64,000 nt of DNA from Gyrodactylus bullatarudis (GCA_012064415.1 SSNU01000244.1:62001-126000), one strand, 5' to 3'. Numbered from the stretch's first letter, positions 11,601 to 24,268 are shown. Program-made: numbers and translations. The notes: generated by a model not told the origin, from the sequence alone.

Positions 11601-12845
11601 CAATCGAAATTTGAAAAATCATGAAAATGGTAACATAAGTAGAATCCCAAAAAAATTGAGATTTTAATAAAATTCATAGATTTCCAACTTTGTTTGTAAA
11701 AATAGATTCAATTGTAATAATAAAGGGGCGGGCACATTTTCTATTTCGAAAATGCTAAGATTATCAATGAGACTCTAGAAATAGGTAAAATGATTCTATT
11801 AATGTGAATATTGATTGCAATTTTAGGTAAAGAGAGAAAGACTTTCACAAATTATTGAGTTACTTGATTGATTTTCAAGGTTTATTTAATTTTGAATGGT
11901 TTCCAGATCTGGACCAATAGGAATACTAAGATTTTTAGATTAAAAAGTTGAAGATGGAGTTACAAGCGTTTTATCCCCTGAAGAAGGTACTTGACTATCT
12001 CAGTACCGAAACGTCTGAATGAGACTTAGAAAAAAGGTTGATCATATTCCAATTGAAAATCTACTTTTACTAATAAAAATTTAATCGAATACAAATTTAT
12101 ATCTGACCCCTTTCCTTATTAATCTTATTTAGAATAATTTTTTTATTTTTAAAAACAACTTTCAAATAATTTTTTCTTTAGATCTTAGCTGATTCCTTAT
12201 TTAATGGAGTATAATCTAAAAACAATTTTTTATTTTCTAACTCATTCTTCTCAACTCTAGGACCATGAAAATTTCTCAAAACCTCTGACATTGTGTCCTT
12301 AATAACCTTATTAGGAAAACCATTCCTAGAAAAAATTATTTATAAACTCCTCAATTTTTTCGATTGTAGAATTAATGAACATCAGGTACTAATGGAACAC
12401 ACTGGACACATTTACGATTTCGAAAATGCTAAGATAATTAAGGGTCACAATCATTTTGGTAAAGAATAATTAATGAGGCTCTAGAAATAAGTACAAATGA
12501 TACTAACAATAGCAATATTGGTGAAATCGAAATAGGGGGTTGCAATCTTACGGAAAGAGAAGCCAACTTTCATAAATTATTGAATTAGTAGATTGATTTT
12601 TCTACAGGTAATCTGATTGGTTTTATGGTTTACTTAATTTTGAATGGTTTTTTTTCAGACTGACTGATTCATTCTCAGAGGAACAAGCCATTGAAGATGC
12701 CTTATATAATCTTGGCAAAGCTCTGGAACATAACATTATAAACCATGAAACATTCCTCAGGAAAGTCAGAGCCTATTCACGACGCCAATTCATCCTCCGG
12801 GCAACTGTAATCGCATGCAGAAAAAAGGCAAGATTAGATTTATGA
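8654..12845 (+). CDS. TSG101: Tumor susceptibility gene 101 protein (ESCRT-I subunit)
   Basis: Five exons: 8654..8698, 8723..8807, 8833..9390, 10881..11211, 12659..12845; 401 residues (human: 390). TSG101/Vps23 is the ESCRT-I subunit that recognises P(T/S)AP motifs and ubiquitin in endosomal sorting and membrane scission. Domains: a catalytically inactive E2-like UEV domain at about 1-145 (YNIP, PTSDMNIK, IPYLKDW, GDSPPVF, no active-site Cys), a Pro/Tyr-rich linker with repeated PYPTS units, a coiled coil in exon 4, and the C-terminal steadiness box in exon 5 (ETFLRKVRAYSRRQF). The first two introns are only 24 nt (8699-8722) and 25 nt (8808-8832); without removing them the frame hits TAG at 8720, and removing them restores the conserved first UEV helix. 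Introns 3 and 4 are 1.4-1.5 kb and full of repeats. Confidence 0.94.
10190..10723 (-). mobile_element. Fold-back repeat with a piggyBac-like TTAA end in TSG101 intron 3
   Basis: The right end reads CATGAAGGGTTAA, mirroring the element end at 3894. Inside, TTTGGAAACCG near 10200 and CGGTTTCCAAA near 10570 are inverted copies, each followed inward by an AAATTTTTTTTGG/GAG-type run and a GAGTTG(G/A)CG(T/C)GATTTT word. The copy therefore folds back on itself over about 400 bp. The exact left end is unclear. Confidence 0.5.
11270..11650. repeat. Degenerate copy of a dispersed fold-back repeat (family A)
   Basis: Shares the words TTACAAAACTCTCAATTTTTT and CAAAGTTCGAAAAA with the fuller copy at 30846-31563 and with fragments near 2750-2890, 16216-16500, 32380-32545, 42860-42970 and 49900-50180. 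Lies in TSG101 intron 4. Confidence 0.45.
11726..12655 (+). repeat. Direct duplication inside TSG101 intron 4
   Basis: The segments 11726-11905 and 12410-12655 share a series of words in the same order: TTTCGAAAATGCTAAGAT, GACTCTAGAAATA/GGCTCTAGAAATA, TTTCA(C/T)AAATTATTGA, and TTAATTTTGAATGGTTT. The second copy ends at the real exon 5 acceptor; the first ends in TGGTTTCCAG and so carries a relic acceptor-like site. Between them (11976-12110) lies a segment resembling 58968-59060 (TTGACTAT(C/T)TCAGTACCG). Confidence 0.55.
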
Positions 12846-15800
12846 AATTCATCCCCATCATCTTGTCTTTACTCTGCATTCACAGATGCATCATGATCTA
12901 TGACAAGAAATCAGAACTCTTTTCTCTATTGATGAAAGCTTATCTTTACTACTTGTCCTATTTATTACACATTATTCAATCGAATCTTGAGTTCAAAATT
13001 AATCCATCTTTATTTGTCTATTAATTTTCAGTCATATTATTATTATTATTTATTACATTATGAATTAACAAAGATTCTCAAGCTTTCTGATTGATTTTAT
13101 TTATAAAATGTATGATATCATATTAGTAATATACTTTGTATATTATCTTCATCTTATCACAAAACTACTTTAAAGTAGTTACACTCAAATCAAGTCAGTT
13201 ATGGTATATTTTAATAATTCCATTATTTTAGTGAACTAGTTTTATTGTTAGAGTATCGATGACCTTCAGGAAACCTTTCAGGCACACATTAAAGGCGATG
13301 ACGTACCATAGTCTAGGTCCTACTACCGGGTACCGGATCTGTTCTAAGCTCCAGCCTATGATAATAAAGTTCCAATTTTCTATATGCATTCATATCTCTT
13401 TTGTTTACAAGGAAGTAAAAACAATAAGAAACTTATTGCGTTGTGTAAATTCATTGTAATAGAACGAGGAACAAATTCATTAAAATTTCTCTCCAGTTAG
13501 AAACTAGAAGGATTTTTAGTCGTTATTATCCACCCTCTGAACGTACAAGTGAATTGTAAACTATGAACATCATTACATTTCTTCATCATCATGACCGCTT
13601 TTTTTTGATATCGGAAAATAAAAGATATTTCATTCATTAATATTTTAATACAACTTTACATTTGTGTCCACTGTGATACATTGTGAGCGAGCATAACTTT
13701 AGGGACATTGAGTCTGAGTAGTTTATATTTTTTATTGTCAGCACTGCAAAAATGAAGAAAAAAACAAAACGAATCCTTCATTATCTACGCAATTAATTCT
13801 GTATTATGGAGTATGTATTTTTGTAAATTTCCATAGTTATATATCTTTGTGTGAGAAAAATTCAAAACGTAGATTTTTATCATTCAGCTAGATCATCAAG
13901 TTCTGTACCTCGGACTAAGATGGATCCACAAGAACTCAGTGTTGATCAGAAAACTTTTGAAAGTTCTCATACCTCTTTCACGAAGAGAGGATTTTTTTCC
14001 AAAATATCGTCATATTTCGAATTTAGATTTTTGAACATCGTATTGAATAGTTTTGTTACTAATACTAAGGAGTAAATAGTCTTTTAGCTTAAACGAGATC
14101 GTTAGACATTCCGGAACAGAATGTCATTGTTCCTTATTCAGTGGAGGCGAAGATAGGATTCGTTCAACCTATGCCACAGGACCACACGGACTATAATATG
14201 AAATATTAAAAGTTTCTCTAAGAAATCATTAATAATTACTGGATCCGTTAATGTATCTCTATAAGTCTGTCCGATCAAATTCAATCTCCATTAAACTAAA
14301 TTAATTAAAAGGTTTTTCAGAATATATTCAATCACTTCTCCCCGCTGAGACACAGAAAGTAAAATGTTTACCTTGCCATTGTTTCTCGTTAAAGAAATCC
14401 ATCATTTTGCTTTTTCTTCCCTGACAGAGAGATTAAGAATCATCTTTGCATGCATTTTCAACGAATTCATCCAAACATATTTTTATCCCAGTACAATACT
14501 TTACAAGTTTTCTTTTTTTCTCTACACATTTATGAAATAATTAAAATTTTTCCATCTTCCAAAAGAGAGTGAGATATCGTCGAATGTGACTCTAAACTAT
14601 AGGGGAGATTAACACAACAGAGATTACATTGAAATAACGCAGAAATATTTCAGCTGACCTCTCACAAAAAATTTAAAGCCAGATAGTTCTTCAGAGAGTT
14701 ATTCTCTTGCTACCTGACTATGATGTCTGCTGGCTTGTAAATTCTGTATACTCTATCTGTAAATATAAGAGTAATAACTCTGATGTTATAATGCTTCAGT
14801 TAGAGGAAAATTAAGATTAGAAAAATATGGATTTATATTTGAAACAGAAATTTGTTCTCAACTGCATTTTCACCCGGGGAAAATAAAATTGAATTGTATT
14901 AGAATTGAAAAATCTATCCCTAATATATACGTTGCACTGCAAAACTCAGGGATATTGTAAATTTATATATTATGAATCCTTCAGTTTTATACGAAATTAT
15001 TGTGCTATTAAAATCAATTCGAAAATTTATGAATTTTCAATCTATTGAAGACTCTAGCCATAAAAGAAATTATATTATAAAGCTCCTTTCTACACGAGAA
15101 ATTCTTTCGAAATATGAAATTTCAGTATTTTTGAATTTAACATACTTAATTGAATTTAAATTGGAAAAGAAATAAATTCGAAATGCCTGCAAATTTCTAA
15201 ATAATTTAAGTCTTTGAATCTTGAAAAATGAACAAGATAGGGAAAAGTTATTCCAGTTTTGGATGTCAGTTTTTTGTTTCACGATATAACAAGTTTTACA
15301 TCTACATCTTGTTATCGTCAATTTTTTTGCTCTATCAGGCAGTCTTGTAATTTTTATACGGTAACATATATCCTTATGATTTTAAGAAATAATTTACCCA
15401 TTTGTTTTTTTCACAGATCGATCAATATAAGCCAGAAGAGGTCAGGTAGCAAGCAAACTTTTAATTTCAATTTGATTTGATGGTCCACCAACTCTGATCT
15501 CAAATTAATATTCTTAGTTAACAGATCAAAATTCAAAATAAACTACAGAGTTCCTTACTTTTTGCAGTAGTAAATACTCCTCAAATCTCCTTACAAGTCT
15601 GGCACACACATGTCATAATTTATTTTGAAAAGTTAAAAATATTTTCACATTTTCCCAGATTCAAAAGTGCACCCTTCCCAAGAGGAAGTTGACTTGAGAA
15701 AATAAACAAATATGCGTGATTAATTTGTTGACCATACCAAGTAATGTTAACTTGGTATTCCATATACAGAAATATACATAACAGAAATTACACCAATTTG

Positions 15801-17401
15801 TCCTTTCGTGATTTGGGTAAATTTATTATTTCTCTCAATTTGATGATGATTACACATCCTTTAACTGTTCCAATTTATTATTTATTATGTTGTTGAGTAT
15901 GCCTAAACTTTAAGGAGTAGATATGAGTATCCTAGAAAAATATCATTTGCCCACACATTCCCTCTGCCATTACACGGGCTAGGCTAAGTGATTACTTGAT
16001 TTAACAATTTAAACTAAACAAGGAAAATTCATTGAAACACTCTTTTTAAACCAAAATTTTGTTCAGTTACAAGGTTTTATTTGAAATATTATGTGTTCTG
16101 ATTATCCTTATTTTCTACAGATAGGCCAATATAAGCCAGAAGAAAATATAGACAGGAAGCAAGCGAGCAAAACTTTTGTTGATTTCTGAGAGAGCTAAAT
16201 ATGACGCACAAATTTTCGAGAGATCCACGATTTTAGAGTGATTGTCGAAATTTCAAGTAGTGAAAATGATTAAAATATTGAAATTCGACTCCCAAACGAT
16301 GATTAAGATATACATTCGAACAGATTCAGCTTTCTTGTCTTATTATGATTCTTAAAATCAACTTTTGATCACTCTCTCACTTTGGAATCAATAAGAATTT
16401 TCAGTTCAAAGTTCGAAAAATTGGGATTCTTGCGACAAATCGATATCTGAAAAATTACCATATTTTCAAATCGTATCAATCAGCTTTAGTTTATATTTCT
16501 GAACGAATTTGAATTATGAAAGAGCTCTAGACGTTAACTTTATTTAGAAAAAAAACTCTTAATGCTCTTCAGTGGGTTGATTTAATTATGAGAGTTGTTT
16601 AGATCTACGATTGAATCTGAAATTTTAAGACCCTGTGGTTACTAATTGGAGTAGAGGATGTCAGGAGGCAGACAGGCCAAAAGGTTTGTCCCTATGTTTC
16701 TTTCTCTGTTATGAAACTTTCAACTTTTGAATTCACCTTACTCCAAAAGATTTTTATCATTTCTCCCAGCAATAAAACCATGTTGTATTGTTCATCGGGA
16801 AGAAATGATCAGAGATTTCACTTTTCCCCATACGATAGGCAATACAGGAAAAATTATGTAATGGCTAAAGCAAAATTTTATTAATTGCCTCAACTTCAAG
16901 TTACTACAATGCACACACAGGCTTACCCCTCCCCAAACCAAACATCATGCATGAAGTAAAGAAAAGTCCAGTGAAAGATTACAGTGTATATATATCAATT
17001 CGATAGAAATGCAATAAATTTTTAAAACAATATTTTATTATTACAAAACTACTGTGTAATTATTATTATGAATATTCTTCTTCTAAGTAAGAAAGAGGGA
17101 GAAAAGATAACTTTGTAAAATGTGTAATATATGGGAAAATTCTAATTAAAAAATATATATTCCTAATGAATTTGATTGAATGAATGAAACAAGTGTGTAC
17201 AATGCATGCAATGAAATAAACCCTCGTTTCTCCTAGAGAATTTTAATTAAAGATTTCTTCTTCTTTAAAATTCTATCCGAATTGTATTGGAATTTGCCAA
17301 TTTCATTGATTGCAAGCTATGCCTAGTTAATATAAAGATGGCAGTTAATTTTTTTAGAAAATATGATTTTATTGAGTTTGATAAAAAAATAAAGATATAT
17401 A
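12846..17401. other. Gene-poor region with G+C-richer islands
   Basis: No gene can be built here with confidence. Three G+C-richer islands stand out: 13251-13400, 13877-14010 and 14090-14215. The first has an open frame with FRKPFRHTL after a possible acceptor at 13250, which resembles the helix-8 segment after TM7 of a class-A GPCR. The second has a frame with SVPRTKMDPQELSVDQKTF. The third is open in more than one frame. They could be 3' exons of an unfinished or decayed gene, or noncoding RNA. The rest is A+T-rich; 16216-16500 is a degenerate family A repeat. Confidence 0.35.
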
Positions 17402-17650
17402 TGTTACCATTAATCTTGTTACTCTTGATAGTCTCAAGACTCCCTGGCAAATCAGTTAAACTTATTACTCGGTTTCAAGATTATCTGATAGTCTCAAGAA
17501 TCCTGGGAATCTTGTTACTACTAACAAGTTTAACTGATAATAACTAATTTTTTGACTTTCAGAATTTAGAAAGAAAAATCACTCAGTTTATTCATAACAC
17601 TCAGTTTATTTTTTCAGAATCTATTTTCAAAAGTGTTACACATCAATAGA
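17402..17650 (+). repeat. Left terminal inverted repeat of the Ginger-like element
   Basis: 249 bp, near-identical in inverted orientation to 18427-18675. It contains short internal repeats (GATAGTCTCAAGA twice) and CACTCAGTTTATT-type words. Open frames crossing either end share the same C-terminus only because of this repeat. Confidence 0.9.
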
Positions 17651-17903
17651 GCCCCAAAAGCTTTACAAATGAAAACTATACCTATGTGATATTATCTAGA
17701 ATTATAACCTCAAACTTCATATTCATTTTCAATCCATACGAACTTTATTAACTAATCAGTTTATAAACTTTTATTTATAATCTAAACTTTTACCAAATCT
17801 TTGGGATCTAGTAAATTTTTCAAAATAATCCTTCGAGTCTTTCTCCTATTTATAGTTAGTTTTTTGTTTAAAAAGTAATCAAATACAGCTGTGTCATAAA
17901 AAT

Positions 17904-18405
17904 TTATTCATTCGTACAAGAAAGACTGCTGTGACATCTTGAATTGCACAAACGGCCTTCTTTTCTGCATTTACATTTTAATGTATCACATTTTGTTTTA
18001 CAGTCACACTTGAAGAAACCTTGGTCATTTACAAATGAATAGAGACTTGTCATTCTTTGTACTGAATAAATAAGTTCAGGAACTTCCTCGATTGACAAGA
18101 AATTTTCTTCGACCCTAGTCAGTTGATTTGCTGAATAAAGACCTTCAATTATTCCTGTCTTAGTTCCGACCTTGTAGAAATTTTCTCTAACTTCAAGTAT
18201 TACGCACAATAATTTTTGAAATCGAGTTTTGATCGATCGAATTCCGATACTTTCACTAATACATTTTCTCCAACATTGAATGTCCTTTTGGTTTGCAATA
18301 TCATCTTGGCTTGGTTCTGTAGATGGCCTGTGACTATTTCCTGATCCAATTCTGATCTATTGTATGTCTCATTGGATACGTCACAAGATGATGGTACTTT
18401 AAATT
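17904..18405 (-). pseudogene. C-terminal fragment of a KRBA2/Ginger-type integrase, frameshifted
   Basis: The minus strand is open from about 18405 to about 18205, reading words such as NQAKMILQTK, NVGENVLVKV and FDRSKLDFK. One frame shift near 18205 then leads to ILEVRENFYKVGTK, GLYSANQL and a cysteine-rich tail ending at 17904: CDCKTKCDTLKCKCRKEG, then LCNSRCHSSLSCTN. This CxC-type cysteine cluster is what I recall from the C-terminus of KRBA2-like and SCAND3/ZBED9-like domesticated integrases and related transposases. The catalytic DDE core is missing, so the copy cannot move itself. It lies exactly between the two inverted ends. Confidence 0.7.
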
Positions 18406-18426
18406 AAAATTATTATATTTGAAGGT

Positions 18427-18675
18427 TCTATTGATGTGTAACACTTTTGAAAATAGATTCTGAAAAAATAAACTGAGTGTTATGAATAAACTGAGTGATT
18501 TTTCTTTCTAAATTCTGAAAGTCAAAAAATTAGTTATTATCAGTTAAACTTGTTAGTAGTAACAAGATTCCCAGGATTCTTGAGACTATCAGATAATCTT
18601 GAAACCGAGTAATAAGTTTAACTGATTTGCCAGGGAGTCTTGAGACTATCAAGAGTAACAAGATTAATGGTAACA
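18427..18675 (-). repeat. Right terminal inverted repeat of the Ginger-like element
   Basis: Inverted partner of 17402-17650 and of equal length, ending GGTAACA before the TATA duplication. Confidence 0.9.
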
Positions 18676-18679
18676 TATA

Positions 18680-21600
18680 CAAATACATTATAGCTATAAA
18701 TAGCAGACTTGAATGAAATTTTGCAAAATTACTTAAATCGCCCATCAATATGAAAGAAATGATCTTCAAGTATTGAAATATAACCTAATTTCGCTTCAAA
18801 ATATCTTTCCATGCTTCTGTAATAAGATAAGCAAAATTGAACGTTTTTTGACCTATCAAAATTGTAATATTCATGAAAAATAAGAGAAATTTCGTTTTGT
18901 GCTATTGAAAAAACAATTTTACTAGGATTTAAGTCATTTTACAACTTTATGTAAAGAAATAATGTGAATTCAAGTTAAAATTATGAATATAAAACAATAA
19001 AAACCGTTCTTAATTTGAAAATTTTCACAATTTTGTTTATCTTATTCTAGAAGCATGGAAAGTTATTTTGAATAAATAGCATCTCTGGAAATAATATGGC
19101 TGTTCAAATATAAAATAATTTGATGAATCCATGTTCATGAAATATATATAATCTGAGAATTGAAGAAATGAATAAGCCTTTCAAGAAATTTCAATAACAT
19201 CCTGGGATTAATGAAGATTAGCGTAGAGGAGACTCTTGGAATAATGACAGTCAGAGATTTTATATTTTTTATCGATCATATTATATGAAGATAGTAAATA
19301 GTGATTTGAAAATGAGAGGTTTCTGAAGTTATATGAGTTTTCAAGTATGTTTTTAGATTCGCATTTTGACTCTGTGTGCTCGGGAATGTTAAATTAAAAA
19401 GACTCATTTTTAAAGGTTTAAATAACACAATCAATTAAAAGCTTTTGTAAGCAATTCTATTCGTTCAGGGTTGCTTGATTGATACTAGAGAACAGGCATT
19501 TTTTACACCAAGGCCATGAAAATATGGTCTGTAGAATATCGCTTGAATGTGAGTGCTTAGATCAGCCAGTGAAAGGGAACTATTTTTTCAATTTGCTAAA
19601 ATTTCCTATGAAATTATTAGAGAATAAAAAGTTTCTCTTACTTGTCAAGTACTTTGTCATCTTATTTAAACTAATGGGATTTAGTTGGTTGTCGGGAGAC
19701 GAGAAAACAGTTTATATCTTTCTCTATCACACATTCTTGTATTAGATAATGAATTAAATATTATTATTATTAATATTATAGAAGGAGAAGGAAGAAGTTG
19801 ATCAAGAGACTGACTGCATCGTATCATTGCATTTCACCAACTCTTCCCCCCACAAGAGTTATTCATAAATGATTAATCGTTATTCGGAAATATAAGTATA
19901 TTTACAGTTGTATATTTACAGTTGGATATTTTTTCCAACTCTCTCTGTTTGTAAATGTATATTTAATATTGTATAAATACAATATATTAAACCTATTTAT
20001 TGTATATATTTAGCTGCGACAAAATCATACCGAATAATCACAATAATGGTTTCACAATGAATTAAAGAAAGTAGAAAAATATCTGTATTCATGATAAGAT
20101 TATGTCAGCTGTTTTCTCTCCTTCCCATATACATTATATACAGTATAAAAAGCATAAAAGGAATTTTTCTGTTAAGAAATTATTTTAGATGAAAAATCAA
20201 AAATAACCATAATACATTATAGACGTGTTTTTTCCCTCTTTTGGATAGATACAAAACCAAGGATAGGAAAGAGTTATATATTCTGCGAAACATTTTAACA
20301 ATATATTTATTTTTTATAAATAACGCTTAAAATTTCACCGACTGTACGAAAAAAGAAGCAGGCATCACTATCCATCTCTTAAATCCACCATACTTACAAG
20401 TAAGGAATTGTTAAGGATGTGATCACTCTATGGTTTATAGGTAAAAGGAAGGGCGGCTATTGTGGTGAAAGCCTATCGCCAATGAAAGAAATGTCATCCA
20501 TATAAACAAACAGGGTTTCCCCTATGAAAATTTTAATGGATTTTCTCCAATGCATAATAATTTTTACACATTTTTACTTAAACGCATAGCAGATCCTATT
20601 TAAACGAAAACAATTTCTACACTCAACAAACATGGAAATTGTTCAAGAATGAATATTTCTTTCTTGCACTAAATATAAATTCTACACCGTTTTGAAAATG
20701 GCTCTTTTTGACTCAGTAGCCTCAATATACAAGTGGATTAATTTATGATACATTTTAATACGTATAAAACTATAATAATTTTTCTTAACTAAGCGTATTA
20801 CTTATAAGTAAATAATTATTAGTAAGAAACTAAAATAATTATAAATGCATAAATTTTGTTTCAAAACTGCATATTTTCTAAGGCCTTATCTATCACATAT
20901 CAACTCATTATAATTCATTCAAGGGCCTTGAATCAAGGCTCAGAAAATACTTCATTCACCACCCATTCAATAGGAAGTCTATAAATCCCTTGGAATACTC
21001 AATGATCTTAGCTTTATCATTCATTAAAATTGTCATCCTAATTTTGAAAAAGTTAATTTTTTTCAAAAAATTAATTTCCATTAAAAACCTTTTTTAAACC
21101 TATTTCCCAGGGCCATATATAAAAAGTAAGAGTAATCATGCGTCTAGAGTTCAAATAATGAAACGCATTAACTCTATCTGGTGAAGCTTCAAAGATAGGA
21201 TAAAAAGACTACTCAAATTTTGATTGATAACTCCTGAAACTAAGATGAGTGATAATAGTTTTTTTCCCCGGGTCTCTCTTTAGACCTAATCCCGGAAATC
21301 AATTATATTTCAAGTACCATGCATTCTTCATTCGATTTCTCTCATTGACTTTACTGATGATGATCCCTTAAGAAATGTGTATTTAACCATCTTCTAAGGG
21401 TGTGTGATATTTTCTCAAGTGAAATAAAAATGAAAACACTCGTTTTCCCAATGTTACATTTACATTGGATGTGTTAGCACTTGAAAGTTTACCTTACTAT
21501 AGTGATGGAATATAAAAAATGCCCAAGATTAATAATAACACCAACTAATAATCATTGCACATTGGACAGAATATAAAAAAGTTGGCTTTTCCTCACTTAT

Positions 21601-24057
21601 AATTTATTCAAGAACAAACAAAAGTATCAATTCATAATCAAATATCTACACACTTTTGTTTATCTATCTTTTGTATATAGGTGGAACTTTTTCGACAAAC
21701 AGACACCCCAAAACATGTATGTAGCTGGATGAGTTTTTCTCATTAGAAACCTTTTGCCTTTTGTAAAAAAGCGGTTGCATATATTTTTATGCGTTTTTCA
21801 TCATCTCATTTGTATTACACAAAGAGTTATCAAAAATATTTTTACATCTTGGACCAAATTAGTAATTGTAAACTTATATATCAAATTCCACACATCTAAA
21901 AATCCACGAAAGAATTTGTATTTCTATTCATTATTGAGCATTCGGCCGACTAGTACAACGGTTGTGTCAAATTTATTCACACTACGATTAACTCTGATGA
22001 GTCTGTATTTAGCAACTCCCTTGTAAAATTGAGGTCTTTAGAGTAAAAATTGAAGTTCACGAATGGATCTGTACTACATTTGGACCCTGTCTGGCTTCGA
22101 AGAACAGCTTTTATTGGTAAAACTTTTAAACTGATAAAAGTGGTCGTTGAACCGGATTCTGCTCACTTTTCTTCTTCTTAACGTGCTTGGGTATTAAGAT
22201 CACTTTGAACTTTATGAAAACCTCACATCACCTTGAATTTATTATTTAATTTCAAAAAAATTTCTTATCGCTCAAATATCAATACTGAGGATATCAATCA
22301 AATCCAATTCTCATCTCCGATCTAGTTGTGTGTTGATATATAATTTTTAAAATTCTATATTCCCTCTGTCCAATTTCTTACAAGGAAAGCAAACTTTTGG
22401 CCGGTGGGGAAACACATCAATTCTAATCAACAATAGTGGGAAAACGAAATTCAAACACGAGGAAGAAAAACTGACCAACTTCTTGATACTCCTTAAAGAA
22501 ATAAATTATAAATAAAAAATTGTTTAATACATCTCTCTGGCCATTGTATGAAATGAGCCTTCATAGAAAAACCAGATGTACGTTTCCTTCCCTCCTTCTA
22601 TGTGTATGTTAGCCAACAAAAAGTTAGAGAGATAGATTTTAAGCAGAAGATATCTGTATTTATCTATAAAAATATAGATATAAACATGGATTAATGTATC
22701 GGAACAAAATCAAAATGATCGTCTTATCGGAGATTTTCATCTATGACATATTTTTTCCCTTTGCGTTTTAGAATGGAGAAAAACGTTGGTAGAGCAAGTT
22801 TGTGTGTGGTTTCATCCCAGGGAAGAAGATTTTTATGTGCTCAAACTATTTTTTGTCAATTTTCCTTTCAAAGAGATTTTTTATATCTCTCGTTCTCTCA
22901 GTGTGTGGCTTGACAAATGACAATTCTCACGGAAAATAACTATCCCTTGGTAGTTTGAAAGAATCAAATACCAACTGACCTGTGAGATAAAAGTTGATTT
23001 GGCACCTGGCTTGTTGTCGTTGCACACTTTGCAATAAAACTCTACTCAGTGTGTACTAGAGACTAATTCTGCTGAAGGACCTTAAGCGGATGTGCCAATC
23101 ACAAAAACACACCAGGAGGATTTTTCTTGAATTTGAGTGTTTCATCTCACGATTTGAAATGTCAACATTTTGACTTAATAAATTCCCATTGTCGCAAGAC
23201 TGAATATTTTCAAGACTATACGAGTCCCGACTCTTTGGTAATTCGTGAAAACGTTTTTTCGACAAAATCTATAAAATCTTGAAAGGAGAGATTAAAGATT
23301 CAGGATTTTCAGATAGAAATTAATGACTCTTAAAGATGACAGGTATTGGAAACAACACGGGTGTCCTTCTTAAGAGTTGATAGCTAATAATGTCAGTGAG
23401 CGAGTAGGTTTTGTTTTTGTACGTTAATTCTTTTTTATTCTTTCAGAATAATACTCACAAAAATTGAAATGAGAAAAAAACAATTCAATCGATAAATTCT
23501 ATGGAAAGAGTCGCAATCTGCATTAAAAAAAATTTTTCTCTCATTCTTTCCTTTATATTGGTGCAAACTGTTTGCAGAAAACTGCAAACGGAAAAATGCA
23601 AGAAGAAAACATTTTATTTTCTCAGAGGTCATTTGACTAAATTTTTATCCAAATTAGGTTATTTGCATCTAAATATCAAATTAAACCATGATTGTAAATT
23701 CATCAATAACCATGACTACATCGTTGTCTAGAAATTTAAAAGTCACTGAGCATTATTTTTACACAATTCTCTCTAGCACCTCAAAATTGAGAAAAACAAC
23801 CTATCAAAAACGTTTAGACTTTTTCTATTTTAAATCGCGACTTTATTCAGTAATCTATATCAAAACGCATTGCTTTTGTTAAAATACATAAAGACTTGAG
23901 CTGAACTATGAATTCTTAACCATTGGTTTTCCGGAGTAAAGTAAATATCTCAAGGAGATTTGGAAAAATATCCTTTATTAGACTTTTCTGTTTCTTTAAA
24001 ATCGATATGAAAGATTTATTAAGCACCAAATGTACAAAGGATCATCAGCGGTATCTC
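18680..24057. other. A+T-rich gene desert
   Basis: No convincing coding exon on either strand; the short open frames lack family resemblance and splice support. Slightly G+C-richer patches occur near 20340-20520 and 22040-22200. Positions 23025-23085 share AAA(C/G)T(C)TACTCA(G/C)TGTGTA and GAGACTAATTC with 28385-28440, so a short dispersed repeat lies there. Confidence 0.45.
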
Positions 24058-24061
24058 TTAA

Positions 24062-24264
24062 CCCTTTCGGTACCGAGACTATTTCACAATTTTCTATAAA
24101 AACCAAAATTTAGCTATGAATATACCAAGTTATTTGGCCAAAAATATTACTAATGTAAGTTCACATTGTGGGCTTCAATTTAAACTTTAATTGATCCAGA
24201 AACCTATCAAACTGGTAGAGTTATTAAGGTTCAAAAACACATATTTCCATCGGCACCGAAAGGG
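24062..24264. mobile_element. piggyBac-like MITE (203 bp, TTAA target site)
   Basis: Flanked by TTAA at 24058-24061 and 24265-24268. The ends are CCCTTTCGGTACCGA and, inverted, CCCTTTCGGTGCCGA: 15 bp with one mismatch. A TTAA duplication with CCC ends is the hallmark of piggyBac-type cut-and-paste elements. It has no coding capacity and so is non-autonomous. The left flank (AAAGGATCATCAGCGGT) also occurs in similar form at 51830-51850. Confidence 0.75.
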
Positions 24265-24268
24265 TTAA

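Larger units (their letters stand above)
17402..18675 (-). mobile_element. Ginger-like DNA transposon remnant with 249-bp inverted ends
   Basis: A 1,274-bp element with two inverted repeats of equal length, 17402-17650 and 18427-18675. The ends are TGTTACCATTAATCTTG and its complement, so the element has TG...CA termini, and it is flanked by TATA at 17398-17401 and 18676-18679, a 4-bp target duplication. The inside carries a frameshifted C-terminal part of an integrase-like protein. TG..CA ends, a 4-bp duplication and a retroviral-type integrase are features of Ginger-class elements. The assignment to Ginger is from memory of that class. Only the C-terminal piece of the transposase gene is left. 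Confidence 0.72.

Noticed and set aside
15070..15480. Overlapping small frames on both strands
   Set aside because: A+T-rich, biased composition, no splice support and no family resemblance.
17287..17547. Hydrophobic open frame, with a twin at 18530-18769 sharing its C-terminus
   Set aside because: Both cross the ends of the Ginger-like element; the shared end is just the terminal inverted repeat read in the same frame.
21353..21375. CTGATGA word as a hammerhead core
   Set aside because: No matching GAAA and stem sequences at proper spacing around it.
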